Shown here: in pieces, positions 6,764 to 15,299 of the stretch
Numbering within the stretch: the stretch's first letter is position 1
Layout: every line of letters begins with the position of its first letter
From: Pseudoflavonifractor sp. 60
Lineage (GTDB): Bacteria > Bacillota > Clostridia > Oscillospirales > Oscillospiraceae
Direction of reading: 5' to 3'
Length of the DNA stretch: 64,000 nucleotides
NCBI RefSeq assembly: GCF_009911645.1
Contig: NZ_QWKI01000036.1
Coordinates: 1-64,000 of the forward strand
Notes under the pieces: model-generated
Told to the model about the DNA's origin: nothing
Database searches by the model: none
What the model saw: only the letters and a program-made list of their open reading frames with translations
Position numbers and translations under genes: made by a program

Positions 6764-7306
6764 TCAGCCGAAGTAACGCTCCAACAGGCCCTTAAACGCC
6801 TTACCATGCCGGGCCTCGTCCCGGGCCATCTCGTGCACGGTGTCGTGGATGGCGTCCAGACCCAGCTCTTTGGCCTTCTTGGCGATGGCGACCTTGCCGG
6901 CGGTGGCGCCGTTCTCGGCCTCGACGCGCATCTCCAGGTTCTTCTTGGTGGAGTCGGTCAGCACCTCGCCCAGCAGCTCAGCGAACTTGGCGGCGTGCTC
7001 GGCCTCCTCATAGGCGGCCTTCTCCCAGTACAGGCCGATCTCGGGGTAGCCCTCCCGGTGAGCCACGCGGGCCATCGCCAGATACATACCCACCTCGGTG
7101 CACTCGCCCTGGAAGTTGGCGCGCAGGCCCTCCAAGATCTCGGGGTCAACGCCCTTGGCTACGCCGACAACGTGCTCAGCGGCCCAGGACATCTCGCCGC
7201 CCTGCTCCACGAACTTCTCGGGGCCGACGCCGCACTGGGGGCACTTGGCGGGAGCGCTCTCGCCCTCGTAGACATAGCCGCAGACGGAACAGACAAACTT
7301 CTTCAT
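6764..7306 (-). CDS. reverse rubrerythrin
   Basis: 180 residues with the rubredoxin-like Fe(SCys)4 domain at the N-terminus ([24 protein letters not shown]) followed by a ferritin-like di-iron four-helix domain ([30 protein letters not shown] supply Glu/His ligands). This order is the reverse of classical rubrerythrin and is known in Clostridia as an NADH-linked H2O2/O2 reductase. It overlaps the upstream regulator by 4 bases (ATGA), so it is translationally coupled to it. Confidence 0.95.
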   Translation of the reverse strand: MKKFVCSVCGYVYEGESAPAKCPQCGVGPEKFVEQGGEMSWAAEHVVGVAKGVDPEILEGLRANFQGECTEVGMYLAMARVAHREGYPEIGLYWEKAAYEEAEHAAKFAELLGEVLTDSTKKNLEMRVEAENGATAGKVAIAKKAKELGLDAIHDTVHEMARDEARHGKAFKGLLERYFG

Positions 7307-7722
7307 AACTGTGTTTCCTCCTTAAAATTTTGTTGATGCAGACAACTGGGACATAGACCATAGAATGTGAGCTCGTGGCGTTCCACCGCAAGCCCGTATT
7401 GCATACTGACGGACCGGTCCAGCTCCTCTCCCAGCTGAAGGCCGGGCAGGTCCTGGACGCAGCCGCAGCAGCTGCAAACAAAGTGACTGTGGGGAGCGAC
7501 AATGGCGTCGAAGCGCTCCTGACCCTGAACGGTGCCAACGCTCCGGACTAGGCCCTGCTCCCGAAAAAAGGCCAGATTCCGGTACACCGTCCCCAGGCTC
7601 AGGTCTGGGTGCCGGGGCTTGAGCTGGCGGTACACCCACTCTGCGGAGGGGTGGCAGCTTGTCCCCCGGATGGCTTCCAGAATCGCCTCCCGTTTTTTGC
7701 TGTATCGCACGGCGCGCTGCAT
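7303..7722 (-). CDS. perR: Fur-family repressor, PerR type
   Basis: 139 residues: winged-helix N-terminus ([25 protein letters not shown]), then a dimerisation domain with regulatory His/Asp ligands ([13 protein letters not shown]) and two CxxC zinc pairs (CSCCG, CPSC). The peroxide-defence cargo supports a PerR role over iron regulation. It is first in the rubrerythrin/rubredoxin operon. The 8-5-8 palindrome 17 bases upstream of its start is a clear autoregulatory operator. Confidence 0.92.
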   Translation of the reverse strand: MQRAVRYSKKREAILEAIRGTSCHPSAEWVYRQLKPRHPDLSLGTVYRNLAFFREQGLVRSVGTVQGQERFDAIVAPHSHFVCSCCGCVQDLPGLQLGEELDRSVSMQYGLAVERHELTFYGLCPSCLHQQNFKEETQL

Positions 7723-7738
7723 GGGTTCGCTCTCCTCT

Positions 7739-7759
7739 TAACAATACTAATTATTGTTA
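7739..7759. promoter_or_regulatory. PerR/Fur box
   Basis: Perfect inverted arms TAACAATA and TATTGTTA flank a 5-base centre just upstream of the Fur-family gene, matching the size and AT-rich character of Per boxes. Confidence 0.85.
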
Positions 7760-7804
7760 TGATTTATCCTACCACATTTTTCTAAATTTGTAAAGGGGGC
7801 ATTT

Positions 7805-8527
7805 TCAAATTTTTTTCTCCTGCCCACTCCGTTTTCTCCCCTCTTTCAGCCGGGAGAGCAGCATTTCCTCGATTTGATTGCCATATTTCATCCCCAGCAG
7901 GAAGAGGGCCAGCCCCGCCAGCCCGGCCGGGACCATGACCCACACCGGCAGTCCCAGACTTTCCCCACCCAGAGCGCTGGCAAACAGCAGCCCCCAGGGC
8001 CGGGCCAGCACCACGATCAGGGCAAAGCGGCGGAGGGAGAGGGAGGTGAGGCCGGCCAAGATGCACAGCATATCGTCCGGGAAGAAGGGGAAGAGGAAGG
8101 CCAGGGTCAGGAAGACGGGGGCCTTTGTATGCAGCACCTGCTGATATTTTTCCGACAGCCTCTGGCCCACAATCCGCTCCGCGAAGTCCCGCCCCAGGGC
8201 CCGGGACAGCGTGAAGGTGAGCAGCGAGCCCGACACCACCGCGCTGAAGGTGAGCAGAAAGGCCGGCAGGGTCCCGAAGAGCACGCCCCCCGCAGCGGCC
8301 ACCACGTTGCTGGGAATGGGAGCCAGTACCACGGCCAGGAACTGGAGCAGGAAAAAGATGAGATGAGAGTAGGGTGCGAAGCGGGATATATAGGCCCGCA
8401 GCTCCTCCAGGGAGGAGACCGCCTGAAAAAATCCGCTGAGGTACAAAAAACACCCGCCGCCCCCCAGCAGCCCCAGGGTGGCCAGGGACAGGATCCACTT
8501 CTTGTGCTTCGTAAAAAACACCCCCAT
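7805..8527 (-). CDS. TVP38/TMEM64 (DedA-like) membrane protein
   Basis: 240 residues with about six hydrophobic segments. The family signature region is seen in APIPSNVVAAAGGVLFGTLPA, a re-entrant loop, followed by the GRDFAERIVG and FLFPFFPDDM motifs of SNARE-associated/DedA-like proteins, which are thought to move phospholipids or undecaprenyl carriers across membranes. A basic C-terminal tail (RLKEGRKRSGQEKK) is cytosolic. It is a stand-alone gene on the minus strand; the substrate is unknown. Confidence 0.87.
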   Translation of the reverse strand: MGVFFTKHKKWILSLATLGLLGGGGCFLYLSGFFQAVSSLEELRAYISRFAPYSHLIFFLLQFLAVVLAPIPSNVVAAAGGVLFGTLPAFLLTFSAVVSGSLLTFTLSRALGRDFAERIVGQRLSEKYQQVLHTKAPVFLTLAFLFPFFPDDMLCILAGLTSLSLRRFALIVVLARPWGLLFASALGGESLGLPVWVMVPAGLAGLALFLLGMKYGNQIEEMLLSRLKEGRKRSGQEKKI

Positions 8528-8620
8528 GTTGACTCTGAGGGTATTCTAGCACGCTGCGGAGAAAATTACGACAAAATCCACCTTAAATTTTCGTGAAGAG
8601 ATTGTAAACAGAGTCTCCTC

Positions 8621-9487
8621 TCACACGGTCCGAATGGAGGAGATACTGCCGGCAATCTGCCTGGCTACGTCAGGATTGTTCATGGTGTACAGGTGGATGC
8701 CGTCCACGCCGCCGGCGATCAGGTCGGAAATCTGGTCGATGGCGTAGGCGATGCCGGCCTCCCGCAGGGCCTCGGGGTGGTCGCCGTAGCGGGCCAGAAT
8801 GCGGGTCAGCTTACTGGGCATACTGGCGCCGCACCCCGACACCATGCGCTGGATGGAGCTCTTGGACAGCACTGGCATGATCCCCGCCTCAATGGGCACA
8901 TTGATGCCGGCGATGCGGGCCCGCTCCAGAAAGCGGAAGAAGTCGTCGTTGTCGAAAAACAGCTGGCTCACCAGGTGCTGGGCCCCGGCGTCCACCTTTT
9001 CCTTCAGGTGGCGGATATCGCTGACCAGGTCGGGGCTCTCCGGGTGGCCCTCCGGGTAGCAGGCGGCGGACACCCCAAAGTCCCCCCGTTCCCGGATGTA
9101 GGCCACCAGCTCACTGGCGTATTTGAAGTCGGTCTTGGGGGGATAGTCCGGATTGATATCTCCCCGCAGGGCCAGAACATTTTCCACACCCTCCTCCTTC
9201 AGCTCGGTCAGCAGACGGTCCGCGTCCTCCCGTCCGGCCACTACGCAGGTCAGGTGGGCCATAGCGGGGATGTGGTACTGATTTTCAATCAGAGAGGCAA
9301 TCTCCCGGGTGCTCTGGTTGGCCTGGGACCCTCCCGCCCCAAAGGTGACGCTGATAAAGTCGGGGCGGATGTCCTTCAGACCGCCCAGGGTCTTGTAAAT
9401 GCTGTCCACCGGGGCGGTTTTTTTCGGGGGAAACACCTCGCAGGAGAAGACTGTTCTCCCCTGTTTAAATAATTCGCAGAGTTTCAT
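8621..9487 (-). CDS. metF: methylenetetrahydrofolate reductase
   Basis: 288 residues, flavin-dependent TIM barrel reducing 5,10-methylene-THF to 5-methyl-THF for methionine synthesis or the Wood-Ljungdahl methyl branch. Recognisable motifs are SCEVFPPK near the N-terminus, FISVTFGAGG, VLALRGD, HLVSQLFFDND and AGIMPVLS. The start at 9487 is chosen because the preceding 42 codons are low-quality and the family begins MKL. It is not adjacent to acetyl-CoA pathway genes, so a methionine role is likely. Confidence 0.93.
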   Translation of the reverse strand: MKLCELFKQGRTVFSCEVFPPKKTAPVDSIYKTLGGLKDIRPDFISVTFGAGGSQANQSTREIASLIENQYHIPAMAHLTCVVAGREDADRLLTELKEEGVENVLALRGDINPDYPPKTDFKYASELVAYIRERGDFGVSAACYPEGHPESPDLVSDIRHLKEKVDAGAQHLVSQLFFDNDDFFRFLERARIAGINVPIEAGIMPVLSKSSIQRMVSGCGASMPSKLTRILARYGDHPEALREAGIAYAIDQISDLIAGGVDGIHLYTMNNPDVARQIAGSISSIRTV

Positions 9488-9621
9488 GGTAATATACCTT
9501 CTTTCTGAGCAAAATACAGACAAGCTCACTGGGTATATTATATCACGTTTTTTCCCCGCCGCACAAAATTTTTCCAGGCCAAACAGCAGATATTTTCCTC
9601 TGCGCTCTGCCATTTTTTGTG

Positions 9622-9669
9622 AAAAAAAAACCGCAGCGGCCCCCTTGTATAAGCCGGCAAGCCGCTGCG
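9622..9669 (-). terminator. second terminator downstream of HMG-CoA lyase
   Basis: CGCAGCGGC and GCCGCTGCG pair around a 20-base loop; on the minus strand a run of nine T residues follows. Confidence 0.7.
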
Positions 9670-9680
9670 TGAACGCGGTG

Positions 9681-9712
9681 AAAAAAGCACCCCCGCTTTC
9701 CGGCGGGGGTGC
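9681..9712 (-). terminator. terminator after HMG-CoA lyase
   Basis: The GCACCCCCGC/GCGGGGGTGC stem is followed by six T residues on the minus strand, 9 bases beyond the stop codon. Confidence 0.85.
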
Positions 9713-9720
9713 AGTTGGGT

Positions 9721-10638
9721 TCAGGAGACAATCAGGTCCTTTGCGCGGCCGGCACGGAGGATGTAGCTGTCCAGGTCGTGGCCCAGCAAATCCCGCATGG
9801 TACGGGACAGCTCCATGACCTTCACAATGTCCACGCCGGTTTCAATGCCCATCTCGTCACACATGTTAATTACGTCCTCGGTGGAGATGTTGCCCGCCGC
9901 GTTGGGGACGAAGGGGCAGCCGCCCAAGCCGCCGAAGGAGCCGTCAAACTGAGTCATACCCGCCTCCATCGCGGCCAGGATGTTGGCAATGGCCAGCCCT
10001 CTGGTGTTGTGGAAGTGGAGCCACCAGCTGGCCTGGGGGTACTTCTCCCGGACCCTGGCGCACATCTCGTAGACCTGGTTGGGGACCCCCATGCCGGAGG
10101 TGTCGGACAGGGAGATCTCGTCAATCCCCACCTTCAAATAGGCCTCGATGATGGACTCGATATCGCTCAGGGGGATGCGGCCCTCCCAGGGGGAGGCGAA
10201 GGGCATGGAGATGGAGCCGGAGATGGCAATGCCGTTGGCCTGGGCCTCCTTCACGCAGTCGGCAAAGCCGGCCACACTCTGCTCCGGCGTCATGTTCAGG
10301 TTCTTCAGGTTGTGCTGGCGGCTGGCGGACACGTTCAGCTTCACCTTTTTGCAGCCGCAGTCCACGGCCCGCTTGACCCCCCGCAGATTGGGGATCAGGG
10401 CCCGCAGCTCCACCCCGGGGACCTCACCCAGGGCCTTGTACACCTCGTCGGTGTCCGCCATCTGGGGAACGGCCTTGGGGTGCATGAAGGAGCCCACCTC
10501 AATCACCTTGAAGCCGGCGTCAATCAGGCCCCGGAGCAGCTCCACCTTTTTCTCGGTGGGCAGCAGGGTCTTTTCGTTTTGCAGGCCGTCCCGCAGTCCG
10601 ACCTCGCACAGGGTTATGGCGCTGGGCAGATTGTTCAT
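9721..10638 (-). CDS. hydroxymethylglutaryl-CoA lyase family
   Basis: 305 residues of the DRE-TIM metallolyase family. RDGLQNE near residue 17 supplies metal and catalytic acids; LHFHNTRG and GGLGGCPFVPNAAGN match the metal-binding His pair and the G-GGCP catalytic-cysteine signature of HMG-CoA lyase, which cleaves HMG-CoA to acetyl-CoA and acetoacetate. Isopropylmalate/citramalate synthases share the fold but lack this cysteine loop. It stands alone with two stacked terminators, so there is no operon context; an alternative acyl-CoA substrate is possible. Confidence 0.88.
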   Translation of the reverse strand: MNNLPSAITLCEVGLRDGLQNEKTLLPTEKKVELLRGLIDAGFKVIEVGSFMHPKAVPQMADTDEVYKALGEVPGVELRALIPNLRGVKRAVDCGCKKVKLNVSASRQHNLKNLNMTPEQSVAGFADCVKEAQANGIAISGSISMPFASPWEGRIPLSDIESIIEAYLKVGIDEISLSDTSGMGVPNQVYEMCARVREKYPQASWWLHFHNTRGLAIANILAAMEAGMTQFDGSFGGLGGCPFVPNAAGNISTEDVINMCDEMGIETGVDIVKVMELSRTMRDLLGHDLDSYILRAGRAKDLIVS

Positions 10639-10779
10639 AACCGATACCTCCCTATTTTTCGCGGTACATCTCCGCTGATTCAGATAGTATCATTTTAACT
10701 GAATCCAGCCTGGGAATCCAATACATCTTTTGGATGAAGCGATAGAAAATGTAAATGAAAGTGGTTTTTAAATTTCCTA

Positions 10780-10808
10780 TTGACTTGGTGGGTAAATCGT
10801 GCTAGAAT
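10780..10808 (+). promoter_or_regulatory. promoter of metY operon
   Basis: TTGACT and TAGAAT are separated by 17 bases; initiation is expected near 10815, leaving a leader of almost 150 bases before metY. Confidence 0.8.
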
Positions 10809-10962
10809 ACAGCCAACTCAGTTGGTAGGAAATACCGCAAGTGAGGTGCCAGTTATGCGATACCATTGGGAAACCCTGGTAAGAGCCAACTTCCGCTTTG
10901 GCCGAATATGACATTTTTTCCTGGTCAAGCCCCAAAATACGGACAAAGAGAGGAAGTTTATT
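10809..10962 (+). promoter_or_regulatory. structured 5' leader of metY, unknown class
   Basis: The leader has several small hairpins: CCAAC-TCA-GTTGG, GGTA-GGAAA-TACC, ACCA..GGG-AAA-CCC-TGGT and GCCAA..TTGGC, and two GCCAAC segments could swap partners. It does not contain the SAM-I, T-box or cobalamin consensus blocks. A regulatory RNA upstream of a homocysteine-forming enzyme is plausible, but no known riboswitch class is recognised. Confidence 0.4.
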
Positions 10963-12246
10963 ATGTCAAACTATAAATTCGAGACCTTGCAGCTCCACGT
11001 GGGCCAGGAGAGCCCCGACCCCGCCACCGACGCCCGTGCGGTGCCCATCTACCAGACCACCAGCTATGTCTTCCGGGACTGCGCCCACGCCGCCGCCCGC
11101 TTCGGTCTGTCGGACGCCGGCAACATCTACGGACGGCTGACCAACTCAACCCAGGACGTGCTGGAGAAGCGTCTGGCCGCCCTGGAGGGGGGCGCGGCGG
11201 CGCTGGCCCTGGCTTCGGGCGCGGCGGCCATCACCTATACCATCCAGGCCCTGGCCCAGGCGGGGGACCATATCGTGGCCCAGAAGACCATCTACGGCGG
11301 CAGCTACAACCTGCTAGCCCACACCCTGCCCCAGTTCGGCGTGGAGACCACCTTTGTGGACGCCCACAATCTGGAGGAGCTCACCGCCGCCATTCAGCCC
11401 AACACCAAGGCCGTCTATCTGGAGACCTTGGGCAATCCCAACTCCGATATCCCCGACATCGACGCCATTGCTCAAATTGCCCACGCCCATGGCCTGCCCC
11501 TGGTCATTGACAACACCTTCGGGACCCCCTACCTCATCCGGCCCATCGAGCACGGGGCGGACATTGTGGTCCACTCGGCCACCAAGTTCATCGGCGGCCA
11601 CGGCACCACGCTGGGCGGCATCATTGTGGACTCGGGCAAGTTCGACTGGAAGGCCTCCGGCAAGTACGCCCCCATCGCCGCCCCCAATCCCAGCTACCAT
11701 GGTATCTCCTTCGTGGACGCCGTGGGCCCCGCCGCTTTCGTCACCTACATCCGGGCCATCCTCCTGCGGGACACGGGGGCCGCCATCTCCCCCTTCAACG
11801 CTTTCCTGCTCCTCCAGGGGGTTGAGACCCTCTCCCTGCGGCTGGAGCGCCACGCGGAGAACACCAAAAAGGTGGTGGACTTCCTGGCGAACCATCCCCT
11901 GGTGGAGAGGGTCAACCACCCCAGCCTGCCCGATCACCCGGACCACGCCCTCTATGAGAAGTACTTCCCCAACGGCGGCGCATCCATCTTCACCTTTGAG
12001 ATCAAGGGCGGCGTGAAGGAGGCCCACAAGTTCATTGACAGCCTGGAGATTTTCTCCCTGCTGGCCAACGTGGCCGACGTGAAATCACTGGTCATCCACC
12101 CCGCCACCACGACCCACTCCCAGCTGAGCCCCGAGGAGCTGGCGGACCAGGGCATCCGTCCCAACACCATCCGCCTGTCCATCGGCACTGAGCACATTGA
12201 CGACATCATCGCCGACCTGGAGAAGGGCTTTGCCGCGGTGAAGTAA
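10963..12246 (+). CDS. metY: O-acetylhomoserine sulfhydrylase
   Basis: 427 residues, PLP enzyme of the Cys/Met metabolism family, condensing O-acetyl-homoserine with sulfide to homocysteine. The PLP lysine is K208 in VHSATKFIGGHGTT; TYTIQALAQAGDHIV and VIDNTFGTPYL are family signatures, and the ~425-residue length fits MetY rather than the shorter MetB/MetC. It heads an operon with a cysteine desulfurase and an Fe-S scaffold, linking sulfide fixation and sulfur transfer. Confidence 0.94.
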   Translation: MSNYKFETLQLHVGQESPDPATDARAVPIYQTTSYVFRDCAHAAARFGLSDAGNIYGRLTNSTQDVLEKRLAALEGGAAALALASGAAAITYTIQALAQAGDHIVAQKTIYGGSYNLLAHTLPQFGVETTFVDAHNLEELTAAIQPNTKAVYLETLGNPNSDIPDIDAIAQIAHAHGLPLVIDNTFGTPYLIRPIEHGADIVVHSATKFIGGHGTTLGGIIVDSGKFDWKASGKYAPIAAPNPSYHGISFVDAVGPAAFVTYIRAILLRDTGAAISPFNAFLLLQGVETLSLRLERHAENTKKVVDFLANHPLVERVNHPSLPDHPDHALYEKYFPNGGASIFTFEIKGGVKEAHKFIDSLEIFSLLANVADVKSLVIHPATTTHSQLSPEELADQGIRPNTIRLSIGTEHIDDIIADLEKGFAAVK

Positions 12247-12298
12247 CACCCTTCCCGCCCCGTCTCCGGAGGCGGCAACTTGAGAAAAGGAAATCCCT

Positions 12299-13492
12299 AT
12301 GAGACAAATTTACCTTGACAACGCAGCCACCACTAAAATGAGTCCCGCCGCCATCCAGGCCCTGCTCCCCTGTCTGGACCAGGTGTACGGCAATCCCTCC
12401 AGTCTCCACTCCCCCGGCCAGCGGGCCAGCGAGGCGCTGTCCCACGCCCGGGAGCGCATAGCCCGGCAGTTCAACTGTACCCCCCGAGAGCTCACCTTCA
12501 CCTCCGGCGGCAGCGAGGCGGACAACCAGGCCATCCGCTCCGCCGCCCTGCTGGGGGCCAGGCAGGGGAAGCGGCACATCATCTCCACCGCCTTCGAGCA
12601 CCACGCCGTCCTCCACACCCTGGACAGGCTGGAGCGGGAGGGCTTTGCGGTGACCCTGCTGGACGTCCACGAAAACGGCCTGATTCAGCCGGAGCAGGTA
12701 GCCCAAGCCATCCGGGAGGACACCTGCCTGGTGACGGTGATGTACGCCAACAACGAGATTGGCACCATCCAGCCTGTGGCGGAGATTGGGGCCATCTGCC
12801 GGGAGCGGGGCGTGCTGTTCCACACCGACGCGGTCCAGGCGGCGGGCCATCTGCCCATTGACGTCCAGGGGCAGAACATCGACCTGCTGTCTCTGTCCGC
12901 CCACAAGTTCCACGGCCCCAAGGGGGTGGGGGCGCTGTACGTCCGGAAGGGCGTCCCCCTGACCAGCCTCATTGAGGGGGGCGCTCAGGAGCGGGGTAAG
13001 CGGGCCGGCACCGAGAACATCCCCGGCATCGTGGCAATGGCCGCCGCTCTGGATGAGGCCTGCGGCCGCATGGAGGAAAACGCCGCCAAGGTCTCCGCCC
13101 TGCGGGACCGGCTCATTGCGGGGCTGGCCAACATCCCCCACTCCATACTCAACGGCGACCCCACCCGCCGCCTGCCCGGCAATGTGAGTTTCTGCTTCGA
13201 GGGCATCGAGGGGGAATCCCTGCTCCTGCTGCTGGACGACAAAGGGGTATACGCCTCCTCCGGCTCCGCCTGCACCTCCGGCTCCCTGGACCCCAGCCAC
13301 GTGCTGCTGGCCATCGGGCGGCCCCACGAGATTGCCCACGGTTCCCTGCGGCTGACCCTGTCGGAGGAGACCAGCCAGGAGGATGTGGACTACACCGTGG
13401 AGGCGGTGACCCAGGTGGTGAGCTACCTGCGGAGTATGTCCCCGGTGTGGCGGGACCTGGAAACGGGAAAACAATCTTTTGTCATTCAGTGA
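12299..13492 (+). CDS. nifS: cysteine desulfurase, NifS/IscS family
   Basis: 397 residues. PLP-binding K203 lies in SLSAHKFHGPKG; the active-site cysteine sits in the SSGSACTSGS loop that carries persulfide; the N-terminus YLDNAATTKMS is typical. It removes sulfur from cysteine for Fe-S assembly. AAAAGGA precedes the ATG. The scaffold gene starts 10 bases after its stop, so the two work as a NifS-NifU pair. Confidence 0.94.
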   Translation: MRQIYLDNAATTKMSPAAIQALLPCLDQVYGNPSSLHSPGQRASEALSHARERIARQFNCTPRELTFTSGGSEADNQAIRSAALLGARQGKRHIISTAFEHHAVLHTLDRLEREGFAVTLLDVHENGLIQPEQVAQAIREDTCLVTVMYANNEIGTIQPVAEIGAICRERGVLFHTDAVQAAGHLPIDVQGQNIDLLSLSAHKFHGPKGVGALYVRKGVPLTSLIEGGAQERGKRAGTENIPGIVAMAAALDEACGRMEENAAKVSALRDRLIAGLANIPHSILNGDPTRRLPGNVSFCFEGIEGESLLLLLDDKGVYASSGSACTSGSLDPSHVLLAIGRPHEIAHGSLRLTLSEETSQEDVDYTVEAVTQVVSYLRSMSPVWRDLETGKQSFVIQ

Positions 13493-13501
13493 GGTAAAAT
13501 T

Positions 13502-13933
13502 ATGGCACTTTACAGCGAAACCGTAATGGACCACTTCCGCAATCCCCGCAACGTGGGCGTGATTGAGGACGCCGACGGCGTGGGCGAGGTGGGCAACGCC
13601 AAATGCGGGGATATTATGAAGATTTACCTGAAAATTGAGGGCGACATCATCACCGACGTGAAGTTTGAGACCTTCGGCTGCGGCAGCGCCATCGCCTCCA
13701 GCTCCATGGCGACCGAGATGATTAAGGGCAAGCCCATCTCCCAGGCCCTGGAGCTGACCAACCAGGCGGTGGCCCAGGCTCTGGACGGCCTGCCCGCCCA
13801 CAAGCTCCACTGCTCCGTGCTGGCGGAGGAGGCCATCAAGGCGGCCCTGAAGGACTACTACGACCGCAGCGGCATCCCCTACGACCCCGCCCAGTTCCCC
13901 GACTGCGGCAGCTGTGAGGGCTGCCACGTGTAG
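13502..13933 (+). CDS. nifU: Fe-S cluster scaffold, NifU N-terminal/IscU type
   Basis: 143 residues with the three scaffold cysteines C35 (NAKCGDIM), C60 (TFGCGSAIASSS) and C104 (KLHCSVLAEEA) and the conserved Asp after the first. A short C-terminal tail CGSCEGC adds extra cysteines seen in clostridial NifU-like proteins. It assembles transient Fe-S clusters with sulfur from the upstream desulfurase. Confidence 0.94.
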   Translation: MALYSETVMDHFRNPRNVGVIEDADGVGEVGNAKCGDIMKIYLKIEGDIITDVKFETFGCGSAIASSSMATEMIKGKPISQALELTNQAVAQALDGLPAHKLHCSVLAEEAIKAALKDYYDRSGIPYDPAQFPDCGSCEGCHV

Positions 13934-13960
13934 GCCCTCGCCGACAGGCCTTCCTTGATA

Positions 13961-13991
13961 AAAAATCCGCCCCAGGTAGGGCGGATTTTTT
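13961..13991. terminator. bidirectional terminator nifU / aspartokinase
   Basis: AATCCGCCC and GGGCGGATT pair, with an A-run on one side and a T-run on the other, between two convergent operons. Confidence 0.88.
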
Positions 13992-13993
13992 GT

Positions 13994-15214
13994 TTACGCA
14001 TTTCCAAATTCGCTGAAGAAGCGGTCGTGGATGGCCTGAACGGCGCGGTCGGCCTCCCGCTCATCCACCAGGACGGACACCTTGATCTCGCTGGTGGAGA
14101 TCATATTGATGTTGACCCCGGCGGAGTACAGGGCCTCGAACATCTTGCAGGCCACGCCGGCGTTGTTCACCATGCCCGCGCCCACAATGGACACCTTGGC
14201 CACCTGCTCATTCAGCTCCACCAGCTTGCAGCCGACGGTCTCCTTGTACTCCTCCATGACCTCCTTGGCCGCCTGGGCGTCTCCACGGGCCACGGTAAAG
14301 CTGATATCCTTGCTGCCGTCCCGGCCGATGGACTGCAAAATAATGTCCACGTTGATCCCCTTCTGGGCCAGCAGGGAGAAGATTTTAAAGGCGATTCCGG
14401 GCTGATCAGCCAGCCCCACCAGGGCAATGCGGGCCACGTTTTTGTCCTTGGCCACACCGCTGACATGGGTTTTTTCCATAGTCTTGACGACCTCCTTCAC
14501 TTTCGTACCGGGCTTTCCGCTGAAGCTGGACAGCACCTCCAGATTGACGTTGTACCGCTTGGCCATTTCCACCGAGCGGTTGTGGAGCACCTGGGCCCCC
14601 AGGCTGGCCAGCTCCAGCATCTCGTCAAAGGTGATCTCGTCGATCTTCCGCGCCCCTGTCACACTGCGGGGGTCGGCGGTATAGACCCCGTCCACGTCGG
14701 TGTAGATCTGGCACAGGTCGGCGTGGAGGGAGGCGGCCAAGGCCACGGCGGAGGTGTCGGAGCCCCCCCGGCCCAGGGTCGTAATGTCGTCGTACTTGTT
14801 GATGCCCTGGAAGCCGGCCACCAGCACGATCTTCTTCTTGTCCAGCTCCTTGCGGATGCGCTCCGTGCGGATTCGCTTGATCCGGGCGCCGGAGTAGGCC
14901 GAGTCGGTGAGCATTCCCGCCTGCCACCCGGTGAGGGAGATGGCCTGATAGCCCATGCGTTCAATGGCCATTGCGCACAGGGAGATGGAGATCTGCTCTC
15001 CGGTGGCCAAAAGCATATCCATTTCCCGTTTGGAGGCCCCGGGGTGGATCTCCCGGGCCTTTTCAATCAAATCATCGGTGGTGTCCCCCTGGGCGGACAG
15101 GACCACCACCACGCTGTGGCCCTTGCGGTAGGTCTCGGTGACGATGCGGGCCACGTTGCGGATCTTATCGGCGTCGGCCACCGAGCTTCCGCCGAATTTT
15201 TGTACAATGAGCAT
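13994..15214 (-). CDS. lysC: aspartate kinase
   Basis: 406 residues. An N-terminal kinase domain with KFGGSSVADADK (ATP/aspartate site) and GRGGSDTSAVALA is followed by two regulatory ACT domains (about 260-400). It phosphorylates aspartate at the head of the lysine/threonine/methionine pathway; the ACT pair gives feedback control. The start at 15214 is preferred as the family begins MLIVQKFGG. It is third in an operon with homoserine dehydrogenase and an ACT protein. Confidence 0.94.
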   Translation of the reverse strand: MLIVQKFGGSSVADADKIRNVARIVTETYRKGHSVVVVLSAQGDTTDDLIEKAREIHPGASKREMDMLLATGEQISISLCAMAIERMGYQAISLTGWQAGMLTDSAYSGARIKRIRTERIRKELDKKKIVLVAGFQGINKYDDITTLGRGGSDTSAVALAASLHADLCQIYTDVDGVYTADPRSVTGARKIDEITFDEMLELASLGAQVLHNRSVEMAKRYNVNLEVLSSFSGKPGTKVKEVVKTMEKTHVSGVAKDKNVARIALVGLADQPGIAFKIFSLLAQKGINVDIILQSIGRDGSKDISFTVARGDAQAAKEVMEEYKETVGCKLVELNEQVAKVSIVGAGMVNNAGVACKMFEALYSAGVNINMISTSEIKVSVLVDEREADRAVQAIHDRFFSEFGNA

Positions 15215-15299
15215 ATATGTTGTTCCCCCTAAAGGTTCAAGATAAGTGGTTGGGATCAGGGAAGCATACCTCCCCGCCATCCTATGCGGCCCACTGCGT

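Noticed and set aside
10809-10962. SAM-I riboswitch or T-box before metY
   Set aside because: The conserved blocks of these classes are absent; left as unclassified leader.
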